Source of the DNA: Streptomyces fragilis
Lineage (GTDB): Bacteria; Actinomycetota; Actinomycetes; Streptomycetales; Streptomycetaceae
Assembly: GCF_003112515.1 (NCBI RefSeq)
Contig: NZ_BEVZ01000004.1
Coordinates: 310,001 to 374,000, forward strand
Direction: 5' to 3'
DNA: 64,000 nt
Shown here: positions 34,095 to 48,748 of the stretch, in pieces
Layout: each line of letters opens with the position of its first letter
How positions within the stretch are numbered: position 1 is the first letter of the stretch
The notes under the pieces: model-generated
The model's input: only the letters and a program-made list of their open reading frames with translations
Told to the model about the DNA's origin: nothing
Databases searched by the model: none
Program-made: the position numbers and the translations under genes

Positions 34095-35297
34095 ATGACC
34101 CCCGACGGCTCCGCGCGGCGCCCGCGCCCGTTCGACGTCGCGACGGCCCTCGCCGGCCTGGCGCTGGGCCTGCTGCTGTGGGCGGTCGGCCTCGAGACGT
34201 ACCCGGCCCGTCAGACGCCGTCCTGGTGGGTGCTGGTCCCGCTGGCGGTGATGTCGGCGCTGGAACCGCTGCGCCGGGTCCGTCCGCGCGCGGCCCTGGC
34301 GGCCGGCACGGTGGCCCTGGTGGCCGACCAGTTCACCACCGGCAGTCTGGTGACGCTGCTGCTCTTCACCGACCTGCTGTACGCGGCGGCCGTCTACGGC
34401 AGCGCCCGGCTGGCCCGCCGCCTGCCGGTGGTCACCGGGGGCCTCACCCTGGCGGCGATCGCCTGGGGCGTCCTCACCTGGCGGGACGCCTACTCGCTGA
34501 TGCTCGGCCTGGGGGTGGGCCTGGCCGTGTTCGGCCCGGCCGCCACCGGTGCCCTGGTGCGCCACCACCGGGACGCGGCGCGGGCCGCACGGCGGGAGGC
34601 GGAGCAGACCGCCCGCCTGGCGGAGCTGGACCGCGCCCAGGCGGTCAACGCGGAACGCACGCGGATGGCACGGGAGTTGCACGACGTGATCGCCGGCCAC
34701 CTGTCGGCCGTGGCGGTGCACTCGACGGCGGCGCTGTCACTGGACGACGCGGACACCTCCCGCGAGGCGCTGGGCGTGATCCGGGAGAACAGCGTGGCCG
34801 CGCTGACCGAGATGCGCCGCATGATCGGCCTGCTGCGGGCCGGGGGCGAGGACCTGGAGCCGTCGGCGGCGCCCACCCTGGAGGGCGTCGCGCCGCTGGC
34901 CGAGGGGGTGCGGGCGGCGGGCTTCCCGGTGACGGTGCGGCTGCGGCTGCGCCCCGGGGCGGGTGACGACGCGCAGGAGGGCGGGGCGCGGCTGCCGTCG
35001 CCGGTGGAGCTGGCCGCCTACCGGATCGTGCAGGAGTCGCTGACCAACGTCCTCAAGCACGCCGGGCCCGGTCCGGTCACTGTCGCCGTGGAGCGGGACG
35101 GCGGCGCCCTGCGCGTGGCGGTCACCAGCGCCCTCACCGCGCCCGGCGGCCGGCCTGCCCGGGTTCCGGGGGCGGGGGCCGGGCTGACCGGGATGCGGGA
35201 ACGGGCGCTGCTGGTGGGCGGCACGTTCGAGGCCGGGCCCCAGGGCGGCGGATGGGTGGTGCGGGCGGTTCTGCCGGTACCGGACGGGGAAGGGTGA
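34095..35297 (+). CDS. Two-component sensor histidine kinase (NarL/DesK type)
   Basis: A 400-residue kinase with about five membrane segments in residues 15-150, a dimerisation helix, the phospho-acceptor H196 in ARELHDVIAGHLSAV (HisKA_3 type), and a C-terminal ATPase with LAAYRIVQESLTNVLKHAG as the N-box and GLTGMRERALLVGG as the G2 region. There is no large extracellular domain, so the signal is probably sensed in the membrane. ATG 34095 lacks a clear ribosome binding site. The partner regulator starts four bases after its stop. Confidence 0.9.
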   Translation: MTPDGSARRPRPFDVATALAGLALGLLLWAVGLETYPARQTPSWWVLVPLAVMSALEPLRRVRPRAALAAGTVALVADQFTTGSLVTLLLFTDLLYAAAVYGSARLARRLPVVTGGLTLAAIAWGVLTWRDAYSLMLGLGVGLAVFGPAATGALVRHHRDAARAARREAEQTARLAELDRAQAVNAERTRMARELHDVIAGHLSAVAVHSTAALSLDDADTSREALGVIRENSVAALTEMRRMIGLLRAGGEDLEPSAAPTLEGVAPLAEGVRAAGFPVTVRLRLRPGAGDDAQEGGARLPSPVELAAYRIVQESLTNVLKHAGPGPVTVAVERDGGALRVAVTSALTAPGGRPARVPGAGAGLTGMRERALLVGGTFEAGPQGGGWVVRAVLPVPDGEG

Positions 35298-35301
35298 CGT
35301 C

Positions 35302-35958
35302 ATGATCCGGGTGGTGGTCGCCGAGGACCAGTCGGCCGTGCGGGCCGGACTGGTGCTGATCCTGCGCAGCGCGCCGGACGTCGAGGTGGTCGGCGAGGCC
35401 GCGGACGGGGAGCGGGCGGTGGAGCTGGCCCGCGAGCTGCGGCCGGACGTCGTGCTGACCGACGTGCGGATGCCGCTGCTCGACGGCGTGGGCGTCACCC
35501 GGCGGATCACCGCGGAGCGCCTCGCCGACGTGCTGGTGCTGACCACCTTCGACCTCGACGAGTACGTCTTCGGCACCCTGCGCGCGGGCGCGGCCGGTTT
35601 CCTGCTGAAGAGCGCGGAGGCGGCCGAACTGCTGGAGGCGGTGCGGACGGTGGCGCGCGGCGAGGGACTGATCGCCCCGGCCGTCACCCGGCGGCTCATC
35701 GCGGCCTTCGCCGCCCAGGGGGAGGGCCGGCCGCCGCGTGTCACGGACCCCCGGGCGGAGGCGGTGCAGTCCCTGACGCCCCGTGAGCGGGAGGTGCTCC
35801 ACTGCCTCGGCGAGGGGCTGTCCAACGCCGAGATCGCCGCACGCCTGGAGATGGCGGAGGCCACGGTGAAGTCGCACGTCAGCCGCCTGCTCGCCAAGCT
35901 GGAACTGCGCAGCCGACTCCAAGCGGCGGTCCTCGCCCAGGAGTTGGGTCTGCGCTGA
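35302..35958 (+). CDS. LuxR/NarL family response regulator
   Basis: A 218-residue regulator: receiver domain with acceptor D54 (VVLTDVRMP), T81-T82 and K103 (FLLKSA), and a C-terminal LuxR helix-turn-helix (LTPREREVLHCLGEGLSNAEIA, then EATVKSHVSRLLAKL). Forms a two-gene operon with the kinase just upstream; ATG 35302. Targets are not evident from sequence. Confidence 0.93.
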   Translation: MIRVVVAEDQSAVRAGLVLILRSAPDVEVVGEAADGERAVELARELRPDVVLTDVRMPLLDGVGVTRRITAERLADVLVLTTFDLDEYVFGTLRAGAAGFLLKSAEAAELLEAVRTVARGEGLIAPAVTRRLIAAFAAQGEGRPPRVTDPRAEAVQSLTPREREVLHCLGEGLSNAEIAARLEMAEATVKSHVSRLLAKLELRSRLQAAVLAQELGLR

Positions 35959-36007
35959 GGCGGGGACGCCCTGGTCGGGGGCCGGGGTTTACTCAAGAAG
36001 GCTGCAT

Positions 36008-36049
36008 TGGTCCAGACCTATTGACCGGTGGTCCAGACCTTTCTAGTCT
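36008..36049 (+). promoter_or_regulatory. Chitinase promoter with direct-repeat operators
   Basis: TTGACC (36021-36026) and TAGTCT (36044-36049) are 17 bases apart. Two 12-base direct repeats TGGTCCAGACCT (36008-36019 and 36029-36040) straddle the -35. Such repeats are the hallmark of Streptomyces chitinase promoters, and each resembles half or all of a DasR site, so GlcNAc-responsive control is expected. Confidence 0.85.
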
Positions 36050-36131
36050 GACCGCACCGCTCGGCGTCATGGCCTCGTCAAGTGGCTCGGAGCCGTAGCA
36101 CCCCCCTCACCCTCACCCCGAGGAGGCGCAG

Positions 36132-37961
<1,830 letters not shown>

Positions 37962-37980
37962 TACCGCGTCACAGCACCAC

Positions 37981-38014
37981 GAAGCGGGGGCGGCCCACCG
38001 GCCGCCCCCGCTTC
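37981..38014 (+). terminator. Terminator of chiC
   Basis: A perfect 15-bp stem (37981-37995 with 38000-38014) and 4-base loop, 19 bases past the chiC stop. Confidence 0.85.
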
Positions 38015-38190
38015 CGCGTTCCCCGCCACCGCGCCCCACGGCTCACGCCCCCACGCAACACACGTGGCCGTCCCCACGGCGGCGCGCTCCCCCACGGTTC
38101 ACGCCGGTCGCGCGGGCCGTGTGTGCGGCGCCGTCGGCCTGTGCACGGTGGGGCGAGCCACTCGCCGCGGGGGCTGGGCTGCGCCCGCCC

Positions 38191-38230
38191 TCCCCCAAGC
38201 TCTCGGCCCCGCTCGAGCAGGGGACCCCCA
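38191..38230 (-). repeat. Dispersed palindromic repeat, copy 2
   Basis: On the minus strand it reads TGGGGGTCCCCTGCTCGAGC then GGGGCCGAGAGCTTGGGGG, nearly the same as copy 1 at 11516-11556. This copy is intergenic, the usual setting for such elements in Streptomyces. Confidence 0.75.
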
Positions 38231-38311
38231 TCGCCCCCTGGGCGGCGCAGCCGCCCGCAGGGAGGTGCGGCAGGTTGCCCGCAGGGGGAGCCGACGGCGG
38301 AGGCACAGCAA

Positions 38312-38344
38312 AGCGGGGGGCGGCCGCCCTGGCCGCCCCCCGCT
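38312..38344 (-). terminator. Terminator of the DUF2550 gene
   Basis: A perfect 14-bp stem (38312-38325 with 38331-38344) and 5-base loop, 15 bases past the stop. Confidence 0.8.
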
Positions 38345-38359
38345 CCGTACGCCTCGCGC

Positions 38360-38815
38360 CTACGCGACGTTCACCCTCTGTCCCGGCGGCGCCGCCTCCA
38401 GCCACGCGAGGAAACCCGTCAACGCGTCCTCCGTCATCGCCAGCTCCAGCCGCGTGCCCCGGTGGACGCAGACCAGCACCACCGCGTTCAGCAGCAGCGC
38501 CAGCTCCTCCTCGCCCTCCGGCAGCCGCCGGCCGACCACCTCGATGGCGGACCGCTCCAGCATCCTGCGCGGCCGCGGCGAGTACGAGAAGACCCGGTAC
38601 CAGGCGATGCTGTCACCGCTGTACCGGGCCACCCCGTACGCCCAGCCCTTGCCGTCCCCCTCGCCGCCCTCGGACGGCGCGGGGGCCTCCCAGCGCAGGC
38701 TGCAGTCGAAGGTGCCCCCCGACCGCTGGATCAGCCGGCGCCGCATCCCGAAGGCGAACAGACCCACCGCCGCGAGCACGACCAGCGTCCCGATCACAGT
38801 CAGAGCGAGGACCAT
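38360..38815 (-). CDS. DUF2550 family membrane-anchored protein
   Basis: A 151-residue protein with an N-terminal membrane helix (about 2-22) and a cytoplasmic or peripheral domain with RSGGTFDCSLRW and WYRVFSYSPRPRRMLERSAIEV, typical of DUF2550. The gene commonly sits just after atpC in actinobacteria, as here. ATG 38815 lies nine bases after AGGAGG; GTG 38821 is too close to it. Function unknown. Confidence 0.85.
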   Translation of the reverse strand: MVLALTVIGTLVVLAAVGLFAFGMRRRLIQRSGGTFDCSLRWEAPAPSEGGEGDGKGWAYGVARYSGDSIAWYRVFSYSPRPRRMLERSAIEVVGRRLPEGEEELALLLNAVVLVCVHRGTRLELAMTEDALTGFLAWLEAAPPGQRVNVA

Positions 38816-38904
38816 CGGCACCGACCTCCTCGTCTCCTAGAACTGGGAACCTGTCAACTGGCAAAGATGAAAACCGGTAACGCGACAACCGTCTCCGGAT
38901 TCAC

Positions 38905-38952
38905 CTCAGCCGCGGCCGGTTCCGGAGTGTTCCGGAACCGGCCGCGGCTGAG
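38905..38952 (-). terminator. Terminator of the ATP synthase operon
   Basis: A perfect 22-bp stem (38905-38926 with 38931-38952) and 4-base loop, 38 bases past the atpC stop; the longest perfect hairpin in the window. It isolates the atp operon from the DUF2550 gene. Confidence 0.88.
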
Positions 38953-38989
38953 TCACGCGCGTGCGCAGCGCGCGCCGGGCGCGCCGGGG

Positions 38990-39364
38990 TCAGCGAGCCG
39001 ACACCGCCCGCAGGCGGACGTCGGCACGACGCTCGGCGGAGGCGTCGGCGTCCGACTTCGCGCGCTCCAGCGCCCGCTCCGCGCGCTGGACGTCGATCTC
39101 GTCCGACAGCTCGGCGATCTCGGCCAGCAGCGACAGCTTGTTGTCCGCGAAGGAGATGAAACCGCCGTGGACCGCTGCCACGACCGTCTCACCACCGCTC
39201 GTACGGATGGTCACGGGGCCCGACTCCAGCACACCGAGCAGCGGCTGGTGACCGGGCATGACGCCGATGTCGCCGGAGGTGGTGCGCGCCACGACCAGGG
39301 TGGCCTCGCCGGACCAGACCTGGCGGTCGGCAGCGACCAGCTCGACGTGCAGCTCAGCAGCCAA
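38990..39364 (-). CDS. atpC: F1Fo ATP synthase subunit epsilon
   Basis: A 124-residue central-stalk subunit: N-terminal beta-sandwich (ELHVELVAADRQVWSGEA, DIGVMPGHQPLLGVLESG) and C-terminal helical hairpin (EIDVQRAERALERAKSDADA). It regulates F1 and links gamma to the c-ring. It begins with the rare TTG, preceded by GAGGAGCC, and is separated from atpD by 173 bases holding two hairpins, unlike the tight spacing between the other F1 genes. Confidence 0.95.
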   Translation of the reverse strand: MAAELHVELVAADRQVWSGEATLVVARTTSGDIGVMPGHQPLLGVLESGPVTIRTSGGETVVAAVHGGFISFADNKLSLLAEIAELSDEIDVQRAERALERAKSDADASAERRADVRLRAVSAR

Positions 39365-39440
39365 GGGTGGCTCCTCGGGTCACCACCCGGCGGTATGCCG
39401 GGTGTTGGGTCAAAGTCTAGACCCGTCCGAAGACGGGGGT

Positions 39441-39505
39441 CCCGGGAACGTCGTCCCGGGGGGAAGCGGGGAGGGAGCGGAGGGCCCGCCCGAAGACGGG
39501 CCCTC
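39441..39505 (-). promoter_or_regulatory. Two hairpins in the atpD-atpC gap
   Basis: CCCGGGA/TCCCGGG (39441-39447 with 39454-39460) and GAGGGCCCG/CGGGCCCTC (39480-39488 with 39497-39505) lie in the 173-base spacer upstream of atpC. They could reduce read-through or mark RNA processing. Confidence 0.5.
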
Positions 39506-39537
39506 CTCACCTCAACCGGCTCTCAGAACCCGGGGGT

Positions 39538-41903
<2,366 letters not shown>

Positions 41904-41924
41904 GAGTCAGGTCCCTTCCTTACG

Positions 41925-43517
41925 TCACTTGGAGACGGAAACCGGAGCGTCCTCGCCGAGCAGCTTGCCGTCCGACGTCGTGAACGTCTTCTTGAACGCG
42001 GCGATGGCGTCGGCGACGGCCGTCAGGGTGTCGTCCGACATCTTGCCGCCCTCGCGGATCGACAGGAGCAGACCCGACTCGTTCTGACGCAGGTACGCCA
42101 GCAGCTCCGACTCGAAGCGGCGGATGTCCTGGACCGGAACGTCGTCCATCTTGCCGGTGGTGCCGGCCCAGACGGAGACGACCTGGTCCTCGGTGGCCAT
42201 CGGCTGGTACTGAGCCTGCTTGAGCAGCTCGACCATGCGCTGACCGCGCTCCAGCTGCGCCTTCGACGCGGCGTCCAGGTCGGAACCGAAGGCGGCGAAC
42301 GCCTCCAGCTCGCGGAACTGGGCCAGGTCGACACGCAGACGGCCGGAGACCTGCTTCATCGCCTTGTGCTGCGCGGAACCACCGACTCGGGAGACGGAGA
42401 TACCGACGTTCAGCGCGGGGCGCTGACCGGCGTTGAAGAGGTCCGACTCCAGGAAGCACTGGCCGTCGGTGATGGAGATGACGTTGGTCGGGATGAACGC
42501 CGAGACGTCGTTGGCCTTGGTCTCGACGATCGGCAGACCCGTCATCGAACCGGCGCCCATGTCGTCGGAGAGCTTGGCGCAGCGCTCCAGCAGACGCGAG
42601 TGCAGGTAGAAGACGTCACCCGGGTAGGCCTCGCGGCCCGGCGGACGACGCAGCAGCAGCGACACGGCGCGGTAGGCGTCGGCCTGCTTCGACAGGTCGT
42701 CGAAGATGATCAGGACGTGCTTGCCCTGGTACATCCAGTGCTGACCGATGGCCGATCCGGTGTACGGCGCCAGGTACTTGAAGCCGGCCGGGTCGGACGC
42801 CGGGGCGGCGACGATGGTCGTGTACTCCAGAGCGCCGTTCTCCTCCAGCGCGCGGCGGACCGACGCGATGGTGGAGCCCTTCTGGCCGATGGCGACGTAG
42901 ATGCAGCGGACCTGCTTCGACGGGTCGCCCGTCTTCCAGTTGGCCTTCTGGTTGATGATGGTGTCGACGGCCAGGGCGGTCTTGCCGGTCTGGCGGTCAC
43001 CGATGATCAGCTGACGCTGACCACGGCCGACGGGGGTCATCGCGTCGACGGCCTTGTAGCCGGTCTCCATCGGCTCGTGCACCGACTTGCGCTGCATGAC
43101 CGTGGGGGCCTGCAGCTCGAGGGCGCGGCGTCCCTCGGTCGCGATCTCGCCGAGGCCGTCGATGGGGTTGCCGAGGGGGTCGACCACGCGGCCGAGGTAG
43201 CCCTCGCCCACGGCGACCGACAGGACCTCTCCGGTGCGGTGCACCGGCTGGCCCTCCTCGATGCCGCTGAACTCGCCGAGGACGATGGCACCGATCTCGC
43301 GCTCCTCGAGGTTGAGGGCGAGGCCGAGGGTGCCGTCCTCGAACTTCAGCAGTTCGTTGGCCATGGCCGAGGGAAGACCCTCGACCTTCGCGATGCCGTC
43401 GCCGGCAAGGGTGACCGTACCGACCTCCTCGCGCGAGGCCGCGTCCGGCTTGTACGACTGGACAAAGTTCTCCAGCGCGTCCCGGATCTCCTCCGGCCGG
43501 ATCGTGAGCTCCGCCAT
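41925..43517 (-). CDS. atpA: F1Fo ATP synthase subunit alpha
   Basis: A 530-residue non-catalytic nucleotide-binding subunit: [19 protein letters not shown] start, P-loop [21 protein letters not shown] and [16 protein letters not shown] 43517 has AGGGA upstream; the frame extends open to 43793 but that part lies in the spacer. A large RNA structure at 43538-43609 precedes it. Confidence 0.97.
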   Translation of the reverse strand: MAELTIRPEEIRDALENFVQSYKPDAASREEVGTVTLAGDGIAKVEGLPSAMANELLKFEDGTLGLALNLEEREIGAIVLGEFSGIEEGQPVHRTGEVLSVAVGEGYLGRVVDPLGNPIDGLGEIATEGRRALELQAPTVMQRKSVHEPMETGYKAVDAMTPVGRGQRQLIIGDRQTGKTALAVDTIINQKANWKTGDPSKQVRCIYVAIGQKGSTIASVRRALEENGALEYTTIVAAPASDPAGFKYLAPYTGSAIGQHWMYQGKHVLIIFDDLSKQADAYRAVSLLLRRPPGREAYPGDVFYLHSRLLERCAKLSDDMGAGSMTGLPIVETKANDVSAFIPTNVISITDGQCFLESDLFNAGQRPALNVGISVSRVGGSAQHKAMKQVSGRLRVDLAQFRELEAFAAFGSDLDAASKAQLERGQRMVELLKQAQYQPMATEDQVVSVWAGTTGKMDDVPVQDIRRFESELLAYLRQNESGLLLSIREGGKMSDDTLTAVADAIAAFKKTFTTSDGKLLGEDAPVSVSK

Positions 43518-43537
43518 CTGGGTTCCCTGCTCTCCTT

Positions 43538-43609
43538 GTTGGGCCCGAAGTTTCTTGGGGGAATCTGGGGGGCTCCCCCAGAAACTTTGCATCCTCTGCA
43601 CGGCCCAAC
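43538..43609 (-). promoter_or_regulatory. Large stem-loop in the atpH-atpA spacer
   Basis: An outer 8-bp stem GTTGGGCC/GGCCCAAC (43538-43545 with 43602-43609) encloses a 14-bp hairpin with one bulge (43548-43562 with 43574-43587). It ends 20 bases before the atpA start, leaving the ribosome binding site free. Confidence 0.65.
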
Positions 43610-43662
43610 CAGGGCCGTAAATACGTACTGCTTGCTGTGTTCGGCTCGCTGTCGCGGCCGGG

Positions 43663-44478
43663 TCAGCCCGCGAGGCGCCGGTTGGCGTCCTCGATGCGGT
43701 CCACGACGGAGCCGTTGATGACCTCGTCGCCGACCTGCACCCGGATCCCGCCGAGGACCGCGGGGTCCACGTCGAGGTTGAGGTGCATCGCACGGCCGTA
43801 GAGCTTGACCAGGGCGGCGCTGAGGCGCTGCTTCTGGATCTCGCTCAGCGGCACCGCGGAGGTGACCACGGCGACCATCCGGTTACGGCGGTCGGCGGCG
43901 AGCTTGGCGAGGGACTCGAGTCCCGCTTCCAGGCTACGTCCACGCGGCGCGGTCACCAGACGGATCACCAGGCGCTCGGTGACGGCGTTCGCCCGGCCGC
44001 CGAGCAGCCTGCGCAGCAGACCGCTCTTGGCCTCGGCGCTCGCCGACCGGTCGGTCAGCGCGGCGCGCAGGCCGGCGTTCGAGGCGACGATCCGGCCGAA
44101 CCGGAACAGCTCGTCCTCGACGTCGTCCAGGGCGCCGGCCTTCTGGGCGGCCGTGAGGTCGGCGAGGTTCGCCAGCTCCTCCACCGCGTCCACCAGGTGG
44201 CGCGGGGCGGACCAGCGGGACCGGACCATGCCCGACACCAGGTCGGTGGCCGGACCGCCGATCTGGACGCCCAGCAGGCGCTGGACCAGGTCGGCCTTGG
44301 CCTCTCCGGACTGCGCCGGGTCGGTGAGGACCCGACGCAGCGACACCTCGCGGTCGAGCAGCGCGGTGACGGCGGCCAGCTCGTCGGCGAGCCGCGCCGC
44401 GTCGACGGACGTGGAGTCCGTCAGCGCGTCGAGTCGCTCACGGGCGGCGACCAGGGCCTCGCGGCTCGCTCCGTTCAT
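43663..44478 (-). CDS. atpH: F1Fo ATP synthase subunit delta
   Basis: A 271-residue peripheral-stalk subunit, longer than the about 180 residues of E. coli but normal for actinobacteria. The OSCP-like C-terminal domain carries [23 protein letters not shown] and [20 protein letters not shown]. Starts inside the atpF stop (ATGA). Confidence 0.95.
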   Translation of the reverse strand: MNGASREALVAARERLDALTDSTSVDAARLADELAAVTALLDREVSLRRVLTDPAQSGEAKADLVQRLLGVQIGGPATDLVSGMVRSRWSAPRHLVDAVEELANLADLTAAQKAGALDDVEDELFRFGRIVASNAGLRAALTDRSASAEAKSGLLRRLLGGRANAVTERLVIRLVTAPRGRSLEAGLESLAKLAADRRNRMVAVVTSAVPLSEIQKQRLSAALVKLYGRAMHLNLDVDPAVLGGIRVQVGDEVINGSVVDRIEDANRRLAG

Positions 44479-45020
44479 CGCGCGGCCTCGGCCTTCTCCT
44501 CGAGCTCGCCGAGGAAGCGGTTGATGACGCGGCTCTGACGGGCGTGGTCCTCGAGGGACTCGCCCACGAGCTTGCCGGCCAGGTCGGTGGCGAGCTTGCC
44601 GACGTCCTGGCGCAGCGCGGTCGCTGCGGCCTTGCGGTCGGCCTCGATCTGCGCGTGACCGGCGGCGATGATCTCCTCGCGCTGGCGCTGGCCCTCCGCA
44701 CGCATCTCGGCGATGAGCGCGGCACCCTGCTCCTGCGCCTCCGAGCGCAGGCGCGCGGCCTCGTGACGGGCCTCGGCGAGCTGAGCCTTGTACTGCTCGA
44801 GCACGCTGTTGGCCTCGGTCTGAGCGGCCTCGGCCTTCTCGATACCGCCCTCGATGGCCTCGCGGCGCTCTTCCAGAACCTTGTTGATGTTCGGGAGGAG
44901 CTTCCAGGCGAAGACGGCGAAGACGATGACGAAGGCGATCAGGCCGATGACAAGCTCGGGGATCGGCGGCACGAGGGGGTTCTGGACCTCCTCGGACGCG
45001 ATCGTGAGCAGCTGGCTCAT
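44475..45020 (-). CDS. atpF: F1Fo ATP synthase subunit b
   Basis: A 181-residue peripheral-stalk subunit: one membrane span at about 22-42 (PELVIGLIAFVIVFAVFAWKL) and a long charged helix for dimerisation, with an Ala-rich region that binds delta. ATG 45020. Confidence 0.95.
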   Translation of the reverse strand: MSQLLTIASEEVQNPLVPPIPELVIGLIAFVIVFAVFAWKLLPNINKVLEERREAIEGGIEKAEAAQTEANSVLEQYKAQLAEARHEAARLRSEAQEQGAALIAEMRAEGQRQREEIIAAGHAQIEADRKAAATALRQDVGKLATDLAGKLVGESLEDHARQSRVINRFLGELEEKAEAAR

Positions 45021-45062
45021 GTCAATGCCTTTCGTCTAGTCGGCTGGTGGCGGATCGCTAGA

Positions 45063-46191
<1,129 letters not shown>

Positions 46192-46416
46192 CGCGGGCTC
46201 CTTCAGCGTGGCGCATAGGTACGGCAACCTCGTTGTGTCGGCGCGGCACGAGGCCGCTGTTCGGCACGGGACTGGTCTTACGGATGTGGGGGCGGCCGGG
46301 GGGCATCAAGCCTCGCGTTCGAGCAGGCGTCAGCTCGCATGCCCGCGCCCGCGATGCCGCAGTCGGCAACGGACGATAGCAGGAACGCTCAGCTGAGATT
46401 TCCGCGCCCCCACCCC

Positions 46417-46854
46417 TCACGACGAGCGCCCCGTCTTCTGCGTCTTCTCGTTCTCGGTCGACTCGGGTTCGACGTACAGGATCTTGGCCTTCATGTGCGC
46501 CCGTGCCTGCGCGGCGACCCAGGTGATGGTGCCGACGACCAGCGAGATCGCGAAGGTCTTGGGGTGGAACAGCGACGTGTCCTTGAACACGGCCACGAAG
46601 AAGAACAGCAACAGGATCTGCGCCGTGTAGAGCATCAGACCCATGGCCTGGAACAGGTGCGGAAGCGACCTCGCGACGCGCTGCAGTACGTAGAGCCCGA
46701 TCCCCATGAAGAGGATGACCACCAGCGTCCCGACGACGGCGCCGAGAGCACCCTTGCCACCGGCGACCAGCCCGCTGACGACGGCGACGATCGCGCCGGC
46801 GGCGGCCGTGGGCACGGCGGTGTGGGTGAGCATCCGAACGTCGTTGGACGGCAT
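46417..46854 (-). CDS. atpI: ATP synthase protein I
   Basis: A 145-residue membrane protein with four spans, the first gene of the atp operon, thought to help c-ring assembly or magnesium homeostasis. ATG 46854 follows GGAG by eight bases. The C-terminal tail is charged (EPESTENEKTQK). Sequence is less conserved than the other subunits; position supports the call. Confidence 0.85.
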   Translation of the reverse strand: MPSNDVRMLTHTAVPTAAAGAIVAVVSGLVAGGKGALGAVVGTLVVILFMGIGLYVLQRVARSLPHLFQAMGLMLYTAQILLLFFFVAVFKDTSLFHPKTFAISLVVGTITWVAAQARAHMKAKILYVEPESTENEKTQKTGRSS

Positions 46855-47230
46855 GGCGGCAACTCCGCTTGCTGAGGGGGGCAGGGTGTCGTCATGGACG
46901 AGCGTAGACCCGGGGTGCGAGAGAGAACCTTGGGCCGGGAGACCGTCGCACCTGGCGGCCGGGAGGCTGCCGTACGCGTTGGTCCGGCTCCGGTCCGGGC
47001 TACTCGTGAACGCTATCACAAACTATTTGATGAGGTCTTTACCTACTTCGTGTGCCTGCTGTCACACGAGGGGGTTAAGCGGCGCGCCAGTAACGATTCG
47101 CCGCACCTCTTGCCTGGTATAAGGACGATTTGCCCACCCAAGCGCTCACCAAGAGCGTCCCTCGGTCGGGTCAAGCTCTAGGCGGATTCTTACCTTGCGG
47201 TCCTGCCCGCACCCGGGCCGGCGCCACCCC
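46855..47230. other. Atp operon promoter region
   Basis: 376 bases without a gene. It contains the only clearly A/T-rich stretch nearby (about 47010-47060), with several TAnnnT hexamers on the minus strand (TAGTTT, TAGCGT) and a GTGACA. I could not settle on one -35/-10 pair. This must drive atpIBEFHAGDC. Confidence 0.5.
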
Positions 47231-48658
47231 TCAGGGGCGGCGGAAGCGGGTGCGGTGGCCCACCGCCGAGGCGCCGCCGGCGACGCGGGCGGCGCCGACG
47301 GCCACCGGCTCGCGGTCCCCGCCCTCCGCGCCGCCGTGCGACTCCCCGGGCCCACCGTGACCGGCGGGTCCGCCGGGCCCGCGGGGGGCGTCGTGCGCCC
47401 CCGCGGGCAGCCGCTCGGCCTCCTGGCCGGGCGCGCGGTCCTCCGGGGCGCCCGCGGAGCCCGCGCCGGCCTCCTCGGCCGCCTCGCCCCGTGAGCGCCG
47501 GTAGCGCGGCGGCAGCAGCCCTTCCATCCAGCGCGGGGCGCGCGGCGTGAAGCGCGGCATCAGCAGCAGCACCAGGCCCAGGGCGCTCAGCAGGGCGACG
47601 CTCAGCACGATCCACATCGAGGCCGCGGTCACCGAGTACGACAGCGCGCCGAAGGCGATCAGCCCGCACCAGAAGTACATGATCAGCACGGCCCGGCTGT
47701 GCGAGTGGCCGATCTCCAGCAGCCGGTGGTGCAGGTGGCCCCGGTCCGCGGCGAACGGCGACTGTCCGCGCCAGGTACGGCGCACGATGGCCAGCACCAG
47801 GTCGGCGGCGGGGATCGCGATGATGGTCAGCGGCAGCAGCAGCGGGATGTAGACCGGCACGGTCGCGTGCACCGCGCTGCGCTCGCCGCCGGCGAACAGG
47901 CTCATCGCGTCCGGGTCGATCTGGCCGGTGATGGAGATGGCCCCGGCCGCCAGCACCAGGCCGATCAGCATCGACCCGGAGTCGCCCATGAAGATCCGCG
48001 CCGGGTGCATGTTGTGCGGCAGGAAGCCCACGCACATGCCGATCAGGATGGCGGCGAACAGGGTGGCCGGGGCGGCCGCCTCGATGCCGTAGCCGTACCA
48101 GATCCGGTAGCCGTACAGGAAGAACGCCAGCGAGGCGATGGCCACCATGCCGGACGACAGGCCGTCCAGACCGTCGACGAAGTTCACCGCGTTGATGGTG
48201 ATCACCACCAGCGCCACGGTCAGCAGCGTGCCCTGCCAGGAGGTGAGCGCCACCATGCCGACGCCCGGCACGGGCAGCCACAGGATGGTGAGGCCCTGCA
48301 TGACCATCACGCCGGCCGCGATCATCTGGGCGCCCAGCTTGATCAGCGCGTCCAGTTCGAACTTGTCGTCCAGCACGCCGATGATCCAGATCAGCGCCGC
48401 GCCGGAGAGCAGCGCCCGCGGCTCGTTGGAACGCTCGAAGACCTGGCCGAGATTGGTCAGCTGCGAGGCGACCAGCAGGCCCGCGCACATGCCGAAGAAC
48501 ATGGCGATGCCGCCCAGCCGCGGGGTGGGTTCACGGTGCACGTCACGCGCCCGCACCTCGGGCATGGCTCCCGCCACGATCGCGAACTTCCGCACCGGAC
48601 CCGTCAGGAGGTACGTCACCGCGGCCGTGATGCAGAGCGTCAGCAGGTATTCACGCAC
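47231..48658 (-). CDS. WecA/TagO-type undecaprenyl-phosphate sugar-1-phosphate transferase
   Basis: A 475-residue membrane enzyme of the MraY/WecA superfamily with about 11 spans. It transfers a HexNAc-1-phosphate (probably GlcNAc) from UDP-sugar to undecaprenyl phosphate, the first step of wall teichoic or teichuronic acid or other glycopolymers. Motifs: GVLDDKFELD, NAVNFVDGLDGLSSG, FMGDSGSMLIG and the HLHHRLLEIGHS loop. The last 100 residues are a Gly/Ala/Glu/Pro-rich tail absent from WecA. GTG 48658 is preferred, GTG 48670 is possible. Confidence 0.9.
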   Translation of the reverse strand: MREYLLTLCITAAVTYLLTGPVRKFAIVAGAMPEVRARDVHREPTPRLGGIAMFFGMCAGLLVASQLTNLGQVFERSNEPRALLSGAALIWIIGVLDDKFELDALIKLGAQMIAAGVMVMQGLTILWLPVPGVGMVALTSWQGTLLTVALVVITINAVNFVDGLDGLSSGMVAIASLAFFLYGYRIWYGYGIEAAAPATLFAAILIGMCVGFLPHNMHPARIFMGDSGSMLIGLVLAAGAISITGQIDPDAMSLFAGGERSAVHATVPVYIPLLLPLTIIAIPAADLVLAIVRRTWRGQSPFAADRGHLHHRLLEIGHSHSRAVLIMYFWCGLIAFGALSYSVTAASMWIVLSVALLSALGLVLLLMPRFTPRAPRWMEGLLPPRYRRSRGEAAEEAGAGSAGAPEDRAPGQEAERLPAGAHDAPRGPGGPAGHGGPGESHGGAEGGDREPVAVGAARVAGGASAVGHRTRFRRP

Positions 48659-48748
48659 GGGCTTCCCCACAGATCTCGCTGGCCAACTCCGACCCCACCC
48701 TAGCGAGGGACGGTCACAAGTGATGACTTCCGGGTGGCCGCCGCGGTT

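Larger units (their letters stand above)
37962..38359. other. Non-coding interval between chiC and the DUF2550 gene
   Basis: About 400 bases without a credible gene. It holds the chitinase terminator (37981-38014), copy 2 of a dispersed palindromic repeat (38191-38230), two GCCCGCAGGG direct repeats near 38249 and 38278, and the terminator of the DUF2550 gene (38312-38344). Composition is uneven, as in repeat-rich intergenic regions. Confidence 0.55.
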
